Positions 36,596 to 45,690 of a stretch of DNA of 64,000 bases are shown here, piece after piece. A program made the position numbers and the translations under genes. The stretch comes from Bacteroidales bacterium (GTDB taxonomy: Bacteria > Bacteroidota > Bacteroidia > Bacteroidales > VadinHA17), in NCBI GenBank assembly GCA_025454755.1, contig JALONV010000021.1, positions 1-64,000 on the forward strand, read 5' to 3'. Each line of letters starts with the position of its first letter. The first letter of the stretch is position 1. The notes under the pieces were generated by a model. It was not told the origin of the DNA, made no database searches, and saw nothing but the letters and a program-made list of their open reading frames with translations.

Positions 36596-37933
36596 ATGAG
36601 GGGCAATGCAAACGATCTGGGTGAGGAAAAAGTAGGGAAACTGCTTTTACAGTATTCTATCCCGGCTATCATTGCCACTGCCGCCGCTTCGCTGTATAAT
36701 ATAATCGACAGGATATTTATCGGTCAGGGGGTAGGTCCGCTGGCCATATCAGGACTGGCACTCACCTTCCCTCTGATGAATATAACGGCGGCTTTTGGCT
36801 CCATGGTGGGTGTAGGAGCAAGTGCCATGGTATCGATACGGCTGGGACAGCATGACAGGAAAGGTGCAACTCTTATCCTGGGCAATGCGGTGATGCTGAA
36901 CCTGATCCTTGGGATCTCAATCGGCCTCCTGGCATTTATTTTTCTTGAGCCTATACTCTACGCTCTCGGTGCAAGCAAGGATACCCTTCCTTATGCCAGG
37001 GAATTCATGCAGGTAATCCTGATCGGCAATGTTTTTGCACATCTCTATCTCGGACTAAATAATATAATCAGGGCATCAGGTTATCCAGGCAAGGCAATGG
37101 TGATAACTCTTGTAACCGTAGCCGTTAATCTTATCCTAGCGCCAATATTCATTTTTGCTTTCAGGTGGGGTATCCGTGGAGCTGCGCTGGCGACAGTATG
37201 TGCCCAGTTCATCGGGACGATAAATGCTGTCTTTCATTTCACGAAGATTGACAGCTTTGTACGCTTTCTCCCGGGCTATATGAAGCTGAAGAAGAAAATC
37301 ATCGGCGAAATCATTTCTATCGGGATGTCCAACTTCCTCATGCTGATATTCGCAAGCCTCGTGATCTCGATCTTCAACCTCAGTCTCAGGAAATACGGAG
37401 GCGATTTTGCCATCGGCGCTTTCGGAATAGTTGCCAGCATCGCCAATCTTGCAGCCATGGTGGTCATTGGATTCAACCAGGGGATGCAGCCAATCGTCGG
37501 GTATAACTATGGCGCGCAAAAGATCCCCCGTTTGATCAGGGCGTTTAAGCTGACTGTTTTTGCGGCAACATGTGTAATGACCTTTATATTCTTGCTGGCT
37601 GAAATCTTCCCCCGGTTCATTGTATCGGCATTCACAAATAATGATGAGCTTATCAACCTGGCAGTCATGGGTATGAGGCTTAACCTCATGCTATTCCCGA
37701 TTGTTGGTTTCCAGATAGTTACGGCGAGCTTTTTCCAGTCGATAGGCAAAGCGAAATTTTCAATCTTCCTCTCCCTGACGCGACAGGTTCTCTTTCTCAT
37801 CCCGGCACTCTTCATCTTACCACATTTCCTGCAGCTTAAGGGTGTCTGGCTGGCAGGGCCGGCAGCGGATTTTTCATCTTCCCTGCTTACGCTATTAGTG
37901 TTGTACTGGCAATTGAAAAAATTAAAAACTTAG
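36596..37933 (+). CDS. MATE-family multidrug/Na+ antiporter
   Basis: 445 residues from the start at 36596 (MRGNANDLGEEKVGKLLLQYSIPAI), the usual MATE opening. Twelve hydrophobic helices are arranged as two homologous six-helix halves, with the recurrent GASAMVSIRLGQ and FNQGMQPIVGYNYGA family motifs. It exports cationic compounds with Na+ or H+. The ORF start at 36545 would add residues read from the promoter and hydrolase start and is rejected. Confidence 0.9.
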   Translation: MRGNANDLGEEKVGKLLLQYSIPAIIATAAASLYNIIDRIFIGQGVGPLAISGLALTFPLMNITAAFGSMVGVGASAMVSIRLGQHDRKGATLILGNAVMLNLILGISIGLLAFIFLEPILYALGASKDTLPYAREFMQVILIGNVFAHLYLGLNNIIRASGYPGKAMVITLVTVAVNLILAPIFIFAFRWGIRGAALATVCAQFIGTINAVFHFTKIDSFVRFLPGYMKLKKKIIGEIISIGMSNFLMLIFASLVISIFNLSLRKYGGDFAIGAFGIVASIANLAAMVVIGFNQGMQPIVGYNYGAQKIPRLIRAFKLTVFAATCVMTFIFLLAEIFPRFIVSAFTNNDELINLAVMGMRLNLMLFPIVGFQIVTASFFQSIGKAKFSIFLSLTRQVLFLIPALFILPHFLQLKGVWLAGPAADFSSSLLTLLVLYWQLKKLKT

Positions 37934-37950
37934 TTTACCGGGGGGTCATT

Positions 37951-38145
37951 TTATTTCAATAAGCTGAACTTTCCAGCTACTTCATTTGCTGCTTCAGCGA
38001 TTGTTTTGTCCTTTAATCTTCCCTTATATTTATTGGTAACTTTAAGAAGTTCTTCTATCAGATCCTGTTTCAGGGAATATTCACCGGCTTTGTCAAACGG
38101 AGATTCGTCGGGTATCCACTCCCCTTTCCAATTAAAATGTCCCAT
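37951..38145 (-). CDS. Small hypothetical protein
   Basis: 64 residues from the start at 38145 (MGHFNWKGEWIPDESPFDKAGEYSL); an alternative start at 38202 gives 83 residues. It consists of two or three helices (LIEELLKVTNKYKG and KTIAEAANEVAGKFSLL). Not recognised. It converges with the MATE gene, 17 bases away. Confidence 0.5.
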   Translation of the reverse strand: MGHFNWKGEWIPDESPFDKAGEYSLKQDLIEELLKVTNKYKGRLKDKTIAEAANEVAGKFSLLK

Positions 38146-38207
38146 TATATTTCTAATTTGTACTTCAAATATATTCTTTTCTAACTTTATAAATTTAATC
38201 AACAGCC

Positions 38208-38672
38208 ATGATAATCCTTTTAAACAAATCTATATTTAAGAAGTTAATCATATTCAAAATACTGCTAATACTGTCATTTGTGCCTATTACTCTTTATGGT
38301 CAGGAGGTGGAAGTGACTATAAAAAACATCAAGAACAGCAAGGGACAGATTGTGATCGGTGTCTTCAGGGATGAACCGACATATCTGAAAGAGGATGCTT
38401 TTCTGACAAAGAAATTTGTAAAACAGGGTATTGTAAACGGGGAAATGAAAGTACGGTTCACAATGGAACCCGGAGTATATGGACTCACTCTGCTCGACGA
38501 TGAGAACAACAGCGGACTGATGGAATATAATTTCATTGGCATTCCAAAGGAGGGATTCGGGTTTTCAGATTACTATCATTCCGGATTCACCAAGCCAAAA
38601 TTTATAACGTTTAAGTTCACACTCGAAAAAGGTCAGAAAAAAAATATTACAGTGAAAGTAAGATATATTTAA
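38208..38672 (+). CDS. Exported DUF2141 family protein
   Basis: A 154-residue protein with a signal peptide ending in LYGQ. The mature beta-sandwich has IKNSKGQIVIGVFRD, then VYGLTLLDDENNSGLMEYNFIGIPKEGFGFS, the signature of DUF2141. The acidic DDENNSG loop may bind calcium. Function unknown. The ATG at 38208 lies before a long basic stretch, and a start further in is possible. It is followed 36 bases later by the small barrel-like gene. Confidence 0.8.
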   Translation: MIILLNKSIFKKLIIFKILLILSFVPITLYGQEVEVTIKNIKNSKGQIVIGVFRDEPTYLKEDAFLTKKFVKQGIVNGEMKVRFTMEPGVYGLTLLDDENNSGLMEYNFIGIPKEGFGFSDYYHSGFTKPKFITFKFTLEKGQKKNITVKVRYI

Positions 38673-38707
38673 GCTAATTTTGGTAACACTGTCCGTCATT
38701 CGCAAGA

Positions 38708-39220
38708 ATGAAAAGAATTATCATAATATTGTTTTTTGTGTCATTTCCCATTGGAATTTATGCCCAGGAAAATAATCCCAAGTTTCAGGAAAAGCCTAAG
38801 AACTGTGTTACAGTCAGTTTGCTGGGCGATGGATCGAATGTGTCGCTGAATTATGAACGATTGCTTCCTTTAAACAATTACCTGTTTATATCAGGCAGGC
38901 TTGGCGCAGGTTATGGAAGACAGCTTACCCTCAACTCCGACAGCGTAGCGATGCCAATTTATCTTGCAATTCCTGCTCATGTAACATTAAATGCCGGAAA
39001 GGGAAGACATTACGCAGAAATTGGTATGGGTAATACATTGACTATTGGTAATGTCCAACCGCATTATCTGTATTACCTGATCTTCGGATATAAGTTCTAT
39101 CCTCTTATGCGCTACAACTTTTCGATAAGGATCTTCGGGAACCTGCTCCTGAACAATAATGATAATTTCAGAGACATATATTTTGTTCCCTTCGGATTAA
39201 GTTTAGGATACACATTTTAG
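38708..39220 (+). CDS. Small exported beta-barrel-like protein
   Basis: 170 residues with a signal peptide ending in GIYAQ. Alternating strands rich in tyrosine and glycine (SLNYERLLPLNNYLFISGRLGAGYG; HYAEIGMGNTLTIG; the ending SLGYTF with a terminal aromatic) suggest a small outer-membrane beta barrel. The terminal phenylalanine is typical for BAM recognition. It is co-directional with the DUF2141 gene; a functional link is possible but unproven. Confidence 0.65.
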   Translation: MKRIIIILFFVSFPIGIYAQENNPKFQEKPKNCVTVSLLGDGSNVSLNYERLLPLNNYLFISGRLGAGYGRQLTLNSDSVAMPIYLAIPAHVTLNAGKGRHYAEIGMGNTLTIGNVQPHYLYYLIFGYKFYPLMRYNFSIRIFGNLLLNNNDNFRDIYFVPFGLSLGYTF

Positions 39221-39222
39221 AA

Positions 39223-39790
39223 TTAAATCCCCGCTTCTGCACCAGTGTGCCTTTGTACCGTTGCACCACTTAATATCCAATAGATAATAACACTTATTAC
39301 AGCTGCGAAAAAACACCATACTGATGTTACATTTTTCGCGTAGAAAATCACTGCAACCACACAGCCTGCGAACATCATGAGGCCCATGATGTACATCCTT
39401 TTTACCGTTGAAATAAATAATGGTGTAATTGTTGCTGTCACAAAAAGCAGGAATGCAGGAAGCATAAGTCGGACAATAAACGGATCGCCGTAATGAATAT
39501 GACAGTTCATTATCACGGGAGTTACGCTGAAGAGCATTAAGCAGACGCCATAATAGAGAGATACCAGGATACCGTTAATGAAAAAAATCCGGATGACTTT
39601 CCGTCTTTTCTCGTTTTCTTCCATTAATAATATTGAAAGAGGGATCAACACAGGCCACAGTACATCTGCCACTACCAGATAAACATATGTATTGATCTGC
39701 TGCAGAACAAGATGGTCGTTATTCTGCAATGTAAGCCAGAGAAAACCCTCTGCTACCTGCTGCAAAACTTGCTCCTGCTGAGAAACACAT
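39223..39790 (-). pseudogene. DUF6629-like membrane protein with an internal deletion and frameshift
   Basis: A good Shine-Dalgarno site (AGGAGG, bases 39796-39801) precedes an ATG at 39790 that reads MCFSAGASFAAG, the family N-terminus. The frame is then lost. The rest of the family sequence (QQVAEGFLWLTL and five further membrane helices) continues in another frame. Family comparison suggests that roughly 25-30 residues, including the first membrane helix, are missing at the join. An ORF from 39852 in the second frame has an unrelated N-terminus and is not the true start. The last residues (ATVQRHTGAEAGI) are read from an ACCGT-type repeat. Confidence 0.72.
39240..39270. repeat. ACCGT-type repeat
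   Basis: Units accagtgt, gcctttgt, accgttgc and accactta lie at the 3' end of the DUF6629-like gene and encode its last residues. Confidence 0.5.
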
Positions 39791-39911
39791 AAGTGCCTCC
39801 TTTTCTGATTCAGAAATTCTTCCATGCTAAATTTAGCATTTTTTAACTCCATCTGTCACAGGTTTGGTGTAACTTTGATATGCTCTTTGTCATCATTAAA
39901 ATTCTATAAAT

Positions 39912-40871
39912 ATGAAAAAGATCATTATCTTCCTGATTTTCAATGCTGTGATGATCGTTTCATTACAGTCTCAGAGTGTAACAAATTACACATGCAAACT
40001 GGATAATGGCATCACCGTCAGAATGGAGCAATGCTGGAACCATGTCTGGGTGAGTCAGGCATACGAGGCACTTAAAGCCGGCGAACCGTCGGTTGCTTTA
40101 AGTACAAGAACGCTAGGAGAACTCGCATCCAATTCGTCTTTCAAACTTTACAGCTCTGACAAAGAGGTAAAGGTTCAGGGTACAAAACCGGGCACCTATA
40201 CTATGAAAGTGACATCCAAACTTACTGGCAAACCCGGAACGCTAAGCTTCGATATAATTAATGTCACTGTAAAACCTCAGTCAAAAACCACTGTATCGGT
40301 TGTTCTGTATGACTACCAGATCTCTATTGACGAGGCAGCCGGAAGCCAGAACGGACAGTCGGTTTTCAGCTCAAAGATCGAGAGGTATAAAGGGAACACA
40401 GAGCAGAATCCTACATGCGGAGTACCCACATTATATGCTCCAGGAAAACACGATACCCCCGTAACGCCTGCTGAATTGAAGGGAAAGAACGGGAAGATAA
40501 AACCCGGATCTTACGATGTCCTGTTAACCCTGGGAGCTCCGGGCCGTGTTCAGAAGATCTGGCTCGAAAATTTCGTAATGAAACCTGACGTCAGCTATGC
40601 CATCACTGCAAACCTGAATGCAGGTGTCGTTGAATATGCAGGTGTCAACCGCGATGTTAAAGCCATTCACATGTATCCGGCTGGAACAGCCGACAAGCAG
40701 AAAGGCGCCGCAGCACCCGACAAAACACTTGAGGTAATGAAATGTGAAGGTGTGGGAGCAACAGCACCGTGTCCACCTGGAACATACGATGTACTGCTTA
40801 ATCTTGGCAGTAGATATGAATGGCGAAAGGGAATCGTTGTCAAAACCGGAAGCAGGGTGCAGGTAAAATAA
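39912..40871 (+). CDS. Exported protein with repeated KPGSYDVLL-type domains
   Basis: 319 residues with a signal peptide ending in SLQSQ. Three beta-sandwich-like segments carry the same phrase (KPGTYTMKV near 98, KPGSYDVLLTLG near 198, PPGTYDVLLNLG near 297), each followed by strands. This is reminiscent of PEGA or YD-type surface domains. The protein is likely periplasmic or outer-membrane associated. Function unknown. A TAACTTTG box at 39870-39877 is a plausible promoter. Confidence 0.7.
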   Translation: MKKIIIFLIFNAVMIVSLQSQSVTNYTCKLDNGITVRMEQCWNHVWVSQAYEALKAGEPSVALSTRTLGELASNSSFKLYSSDKEVKVQGTKPGTYTMKVTSKLTGKPGTLSFDIINVTVKPQSKTTVSVVLYDYQISIDEAAGSQNGQSVFSSKIERYKGNTEQNPTCGVPTLYAPGKHDTPVTPAELKGKNGKIKPGSYDVLLTLGAPGRVQKIWLENFVMKPDVSYAITANLNAGVVEYAGVNRDVKAIHMYPAGTADKQKGAAAPDKTLEVMKCEGVGATAPCPPGTYDVLLNLGSRYEWRKGIVVKTGSRVQVK

Positions 40872-40897
40872 AGGCGTCAGGCATCGGACATCAGGTT
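40872..40897. repeat. GGCGTCAGG repeat
   Basis: Units aggcgtca, ggcatcgg and acatcagg lie downstream of the exported protein gene, followed by a ctctcgccctctccccctc stretch. Confidence 0.5.
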
Positions 40898-40929
40898 TCT
40901 CGCTCTCTCGCCCTCTCCCCCTCTTTTTT

Positions 40930-41892
40930 CTATACTGCTTCAATAGTTGAAGGTGGTTTTGTTGCAATATTATAGGTGACACTCACTACACCCGGGACCT
41001 CTTTCAATATAGATGCTGCAAGCTTTTCAAGCAGCTCGAACGGTAATTTTGTCGGTGTTGCGGTTCTCGCATCTATGCTGTCCCAGCAGCGGACCTCGAT
41101 CTGCTGTCCGAAGTCGCGCTTCCCGTTCCTCATCCCGGTAACACGGTCTTCATGCAGGATTGCCATATACTGGAATGCTCCCTTATTGCAAAGCATTTTT
41201 TCCACAATAGTTGTAGCTTTTCTCACAGTCCTGAGTTTTTCTGAAGTCACCTCTCCAATGATACGCGCTGCAAGTGCAGGTCCGGGGAAAGGGATTCTGG
41301 CAAATAGCTCCTCAGGCAATCCCAGGGCTTTGCCGGTCATTCTGACTCCATCCTTGCGCAGTTGTATCAGCGGTTCAATTATCTGGTAACCAAATGCTTT
41401 TTGAGGATCAATACCCAACTGGGCAAACACATTGTGCTGACGCTTGATCCCTGCGACTGTCTCATCGACATCTGTAAGAATTGTACCCTGAAGGAGAAAC
41501 TTTGCGCCGCTTTTCTTCACAATACGCCCGAAGACCTTCTTGTAAAAAGTCTGGGTAATGGCTTCACGTTTCTTTTCAGGATCGGTTATGCCTTTCAATG
41601 CTGCAAGAAATTCTTTCTGCGCATCGATAATTTCAATTTCAATTCCAAGCTTTAGAAAGAATCCTGCTACCTTTTCCGGTTCTCCTTCACGCATCAGTCC
41701 GTTTTGAATAAAGAGAGTCCTGAGGTTTTTGCCGAGTGCGCGGTGACCAAGCATTGTAACGGTGGATGAATCGACTCCGCCGGAAAGGGCATTGATGGCT
41801 ATTCCTTTTCCCACAGCAGCTCTGATCTCTTTCACCTTTTCGTCGATGAATTTGTTGGTGTTTAGTTCCTTTGCAGTTATTTCTTTGATCAT
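40930..41892 (-). CDS. GMP synthase ATP-pyrophosphatase subunit (stand-alone GuaA C-terminal part)
   Basis: 320 residues covering the synthetase part of GMP synthase: the N-type ATP-pyrophosphatase loop SGGVDSS near residue 38, then QNGLMREGE, FLLQGTILTDVDE and RIPFPGPALAARI. The C-terminal dimerisation domain ends in KPPSTIEAV. The glutaminase (GATase) half present in bacterial GuaA (about 510 residues) is absent and no GATase gene is adjacent, as in archaeal two-subunit enzymes. Amination of XMP would need ammonia or a distant glutaminase. It may also be a second, specialised copy. Confidence 0.85.
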   Translation of the reverse strand: MIKEITAKELNTNKFIDEKVKEIRAAVGKGIAINALSGGVDSSTVTMLGHRALGKNLRTLFIQNGLMREGEPEKVAGFFLKLGIEIEIIDAQKEFLAALKGITDPEKKREAITQTFYKKVFGRIVKKSGAKFLLQGTILTDVDETVAGIKRQHNVFAQLGIDPQKAFGYQIIEPLIQLRKDGVRMTGKALGLPEELFARIPFPGPALAARIIGEVTSEKLRTVRKATTIVEKMLCNKGAFQYMAILHEDRVTGMRNGKRDFGQQIEVRCWDSIDARTATPTKLPFELLEKLAASILKEVPGVVSVTYNIATKPPSTIEAV

Positions 41893-42221
41893 GGGTTGAA
41901 GGTATTAAGGGGTTAATATTTTAGGGCAAAATGGTACGGTATCATAGTACCCGGGTAATTATTACGAGAAATTTACGAAAATTATCTTACATTTGAAATC
42001 ATAAATAACGGCCATGCATCTGAGCTGGTTACTTGAGTACAAGATAAAGATCAACCGTTCCGGTCTCTGCTGATCAGAAGGGAATATTTCGACAATCCCT
42101 ATCAATATCATTATTCAGAATTACTCTCAAAAGAGAAATATTCTTATCTGATAATTATTATTATCTAAGAAAAATCCTCTTCTGATAATTAGAAAATAAA
42201 AACATAAAATATTATAATCCA
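41893..42221. other. 329-base intergenic region
   Basis: AT-rich sequence upstream of the ammonia-lyase gene. Short direct repeats (tctgataatta near 42,148 and 42,183) and runs of A/T are present. No gene or clear regulatory structure is seen. Confidence 0.5.
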
Positions 42222-43754
42222 ATGGAAAAACTTATTATAACAGGATCAAACCTTTCAATTTACGATGTCGTAAATGTCGCCAGGAATGGACAGAAAGTTG
42301 AACTGCACCCCGATGCACGAAAAAGAATAAACGAATGCCGTGCAATGCTCGAGAAGAAAATAGTTGCACATGAAATAATGTATGGCGTGAACACCGGAAT
42401 CGGTGAGTTTTCCGAAATGATACTTAATGACGACCAGATTAAGGATTTCCAGAAGTACCTCGTCTATAACCATGCTGCAGGTATCGGAGAACCCGCTCCC
42501 ATTGAAATAGTCAGAGGTGCAATGCTTGGCAGGATAAATGTTCATGCACACGGTAATTCAGGAAACCGTCTCGAAATAACTGATACTCTTGTTGAGATGC
42601 TGAATAAGGGTGTTACTCCATTTATCTGCCAGAAAGGCTCAGTCGGGGCTTCAGGAGACCTTGCCCCTATGTCGCAGATTGCTTTGCTGCTGCTCGGTGA
42701 GGGCCAGGCTTATTACAAAGGAGAGCTTCTCGAAGGAAAAGATGCCCTGGAGAAAGCGGGCATACCGATACCCGGATTACAGGCACGCGACGGACTGGCT
42801 GCAATAAACGGCTCAAACGTACTTACCGCCATGAGCGCCATCTGGCTCGTGGATGCTAACAACTGGCTGAAACAGGCGGAGATAGCAGCATCAATGTCGC
42901 TCGAAGCCCTTAAGGCAAATATGAAACCATATACCCCCCTTCTTCATGAAGTAAGAGGCTTTAAAGGTGCTGTTAGAAGCGCTAATGCAATTAATAAATG
43001 CATTTCGGGCGGCGACCTGAAAGAAGGAAGGGTAAAATCAAAAGTTCAGGATGCTTATTCAATGAGATCGACACCACAGGTTATAGGTTCGGCACACGAT
43101 ATGCTTGCCTATGCCAGGAGCCAGGTGGAAATTGAACTTAATGGCGTGGGTGACAATCCAATCTTCTTCCCTGATAAGAATCTAACTCTCTCAGGAGCAA
43201 ACTTCCAGGGATCGCCCGTTTGCGTTCCAATGGATATGGCGGGAGCCTGCATCACAATGGTGAGCGTAATGTCGGAAAGAAGAATGAACAGGCTGAATAA
43301 CCCTGCCCTGAGCGTCGGTCTGCCCGACTTCCTTACCAAAGGCGCAGGCATGTTCTCCGGAATGATGCTGAGCCAGTATACCGCCGACATGCTGATCGTT
43401 GAACAGAGAATTCTTTCAATGCCTGCTTCAATACAGTCAATACCGGCAGCAGCAGACCAGGAGGATTTCGTTTCGATGGGAATGAACACTGCAATTAAGA
43501 ACAACCAGATCCTCGAAGCTGCCTATGGTGTATTGGGTATTGAATTCATGGCTGCAGCGCAGGCTCTCGACTTTAGAAAAGATGAATACAAGTTCGGCAC
43601 AGGGGTTCAGAAAGCCAAGGATGTAATCAGGAAACATGTTGATTTTCTTGATATTGACAGACCTCTCTATCCTGATCATACAAAGATGAGGGAACTCGTA
43701 AGATCGTGTGAAATCCTGACTGAAGTTGAAAAAACGGTTGGGAACCTGGAATAA
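42222..43754 (+). CDS. MIO-dependent aromatic amino acid ammonia-lyase (HAL/PAL/TAL family)
   Basis: 510 residues with the family's self-processing Ala143-Ser144-Gly145 tripeptide inside GSVGASGDLAP, which forms the MIO electrophile. Typical neighbours are YGVNTGIGE, NSGNRLEI, and QDAYSMRSTPQVIG in the middle. At the substrate-selectivity position, histidine lyases usually read SH; here the segment is LVYNHAAGIGEP, so the residue before His is Asn. Histidine is possible, but tyrosine or phenylalanine cannot be excluded. No hut genes are adjacent, and the gene appears monocistronic. Confidence 0.88.
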   Translation: MEKLIITGSNLSIYDVVNVARNGQKVELHPDARKRINECRAMLEKKIVAHEIMYGVNTGIGEFSEMILNDDQIKDFQKYLVYNHAAGIGEPAPIEIVRGAMLGRINVHAHGNSGNRLEITDTLVEMLNKGVTPFICQKGSVGASGDLAPMSQIALLLLGEGQAYYKGELLEGKDALEKAGIPIPGLQARDGLAAINGSNVLTAMSAIWLVDANNWLKQAEIAASMSLEALKANMKPYTPLLHEVRGFKGAVRSANAINKCISGGDLKEGRVKSKVQDAYSMRSTPQVIGSAHDMLAYARSQVEIELNGVGDNPIFFPDKNLTLSGANFQGSPVCVPMDMAGACITMVSVMSERRMNRLNNPALSVGLPDFLTKGAGMFSGMMLSQYTADMLIVEQRILSMPASIQSIPAAADQEDFVSMGMNTAIKNNQILEAAYGVLGIEFMAAAQALDFRKDEYKFGTGVQKAKDVIRKHVDFLDIDRPLYPDHTKMRELVRSCEILTEVEKTVGNLE

Positions 43755-43757
43755 GTA

Positions 43758-43790
43758 AGGGCGACGGGCATCAGGCTTCAGGCGTCAGGC
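43758..43790. repeat. GGCGTCAGG repeat
   Basis: Units gggcgacg, ggcatcag, gcttcagg and cgtcaggc lie between the convergent ammonia-lyase and Mut7-C genes. The last codons of the Mut7-C gene (ending PDA) are read from it. Confidence 0.55.
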
Positions 43791-44518
43791 AGATTCCGGA
43801 TGTAATTCTTCATGCTTTCATAGTGTGAACCTTCCCAAAAGATACGTTCACACACGGGGCATTTTTTAAAGACGGTATAATATTTCCGGGTCCTTGGTTG
43901 CAACCGGGCGGATACTTCATCCTTGCTGACTTCAATGAGTGATTCATTACATTCAAGACACCTGGTAAACGGAAGAAAATTCCTCCTGAGATCGAACTTG
44001 TTTATTACCTCCAGGAATTGTTCGCGTGGATTAGCAGACCTTATCCAGTAGCCATGCGTGACCAGTCTGTTTTTGAGCATTCCCCTGTCGCGGGTAAGAA
44101 TGATCCTCCTTCCGCTGACAGAAAGGGCAATAATCTGGCTGTCATAGTATTCCGTGCTGTACAGTGTATCGAAGCCTGCCAGCCTCAGATATTTTGTCAG
44201 CCGTCCAAGATGAACATCACAAATGAATCTCGTTTCCCTGAGCGGCTTTACCCTAAGATGAGTGACATCAGAAATATCGAAGCCTTCAAAGACAGGGTAG
44301 ACTGATACCTGGTCTCCATCTTCCAGCTTTTGGCTGAAACCCACAGATTGTCCGTTAACAAGTATCAGATCGATCTCCGTATGAGGTACACCCTGCGATT
44401 CAATAATTTCTTTTACCGGGGGATTGCCGCTGAAAGAGACGGAAAAAGAATGCTTCTTCCTTGAAGGAGGTAAAAAATCATTCAGCTCCTCATAAAACCG
44501 AAACCATGCAGTGTTCAT
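43778..44518 (-). CDS. Mut7-C RNase-domain protein with N-terminal ubiquitin-like domain
   Basis: 246 residues in two parts. Residues 1-90 are a ubiquitin/ThiS-like Mut7-C partner domain (FYEELNDFLPPSRKK, VSVYPVFEGFD). Residues 95-240 are the Mut7-C PIN-like RNase (FICDVHLGRLTKYLRLAGFDTLY with the acidic active-site residues, then LTRDRGMLKNR). A C-terminal zinc ribbon (CLECNES and CPVCERIFWEGSH) follows. The biological target is unknown. It is the last gene of an operon, overlapping the preceding stop by four bases (ATGA). Confidence 0.85.
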   Translation of the reverse strand: MNTAWFRFYEELNDFLPPSRKKHSFSVSFSGNPPVKEIIESQGVPHTEIDLILVNGQSVGFSQKLEDGDQVSVYPVFEGFDISDVTHLRVKPLRETRFICDVHLGRLTKYLRLAGFDTLYSTEYYDSQIIALSVSGRRIILTRDRGMLKNRLVTHGYWIRSANPREQFLEVINKFDLRRNFLPFTRCLECNESLIEVSKDEVSARLQPRTRKYYTVFKKCPVCERIFWEGSHYESMKNYIRNLPDA

Positions 44519-45690
44519 GGCATACTTTTATAGAGAATCTCAAGTAACTCTTCGTTTTCCAGTTTTACAGGATTATTCTTACATTCGGTGCTGCCGGCGA
44601 TATCCTCCAGATCCTCTTCCTTTACCCCCGCTTTCTTCAATCCGGGCAGCGGCAATTCCTCTGAAAGCTTATAAAGGTATTCGATGAATCCATCAATTAA
44701 GTAATCCTCTCCTTTGTTTTCTGCCTTAATAAATATTTCTCCCAGTGCAGCGTATTTTTTCAGTGCCGGAGAGTCAGGAGTGTTTTTTCTCAGCTTCCTC
44801 ACTGTAATATCATTGGAAGCAGCCATCAGCGTGCCGCAGATAACACCATGAGATATATTATACCTTGCTCCTATTGAGGACGCAAAACCATGAACCGCTC
44901 CCAGCCCTGCATTTGCCAGGCAGATGCCAGATGTAAGAGCGGCAAATGACATCCCTGATCTTGCCTCAATATCATGTCCAGTGTTGAAACTCCGGACCAG
45001 TGATGTCTTAATTGCCTTCATTCCTTCCAGGGCAAGTGCATCCGTGTATGGATTTGACTTACTGGACATATAGGCTTCCATCAGCTGTGTGAGGCAATCC
45101 ATGCCGCTTGCAGCTGTAATATGCTTTGGGCAGTTCAGGGTAAGCTCAGGATCGACAATTGCAACATTCGGAACAAAACTTTCATGCCTGAGCGATCTTT
45201 TAAAACCATTCTTTCCGATCCTTGAAATTACTGCATTTTTTGTGGCTTCGCTGCCTGTTCCGCTCGTGGTGGGAATGGCAATGAATGGCAATTTTGTGCC
45301 AGGATGATCTTTTGTTCCTACACCTTCAAGATAATCAGCGACTGATCCTGTTTTGTATATCATGGCTGAAATTGCTTTCCCTGCATCAAGCACACTTCCT
45401 CCTCCGATGCCGACGACACAATCATATTTCTCCCTGCTTAACCGGCCGACATTCTGATCTATATCATCAGGAGAAGGTTCACCGGGGATAATAATGTGTT
45501 CATGAATATAACCTTCATTGCTGAACTTCTGTAAAAGCAGTTTTGCTCCTTCGGAATCGATGAATGAATGTCTGCCTGTAACCAGAATTATGTTTCCCCC
45601 GTACTGTTTTATTATGGAGGGCAGGTCTCCTATACCTCCCGGTTTGAAATATATAACGGGCAGTGAAGCAAAATGGAAAGGCTTTATCAT
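44515..45690 (-). CDS. Iron-containing alcohol dehydrogenase
   Basis: 391 residues of the Fe-ADH family. The NAD-binding N-terminal part has GIGGGSVLDAGKAISAM near residue 95-110. The metal-binding segment is AMDCL-type (ASGMDCLTQLMEAYMS) with the later histidines in LGAVHGFASSIGARYNISHG. The substrate is an alcohol or aldehyde of unknown identity. It overlaps both neighbours by four bases, so translational coupling is likely. Confidence 0.92.
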   Translation of the reverse strand: MIKPFHFASLPVIYFKPGGIGDLPSIIKQYGGNIILVTGRHSFIDSEGAKLLLQKFSNEGYIHEHIIIPGEPSPDDIDQNVGRLSREKYDCVVGIGGGSVLDAGKAISAMIYKTGSVADYLEGVGTKDHPGTKLPFIAIPTTSGTGSEATKNAVISRIGKNGFKRSLRHESFVPNVAIVDPELTLNCPKHITAASGMDCLTQLMEAYMSSKSNPYTDALALEGMKAIKTSLVRSFNTGHDIEARSGMSFAALTSGICLANAGLGAVHGFASSIGARYNISHGVICGTLMAASNDITVRKLRKNTPDSPALKKYAALGEIFIKAENKGEDYLIDGFIEYLYKLSEELPLPGLKKAGVKEEDLEDIAGSTECKNNPVKLENEELLEILYKSMP

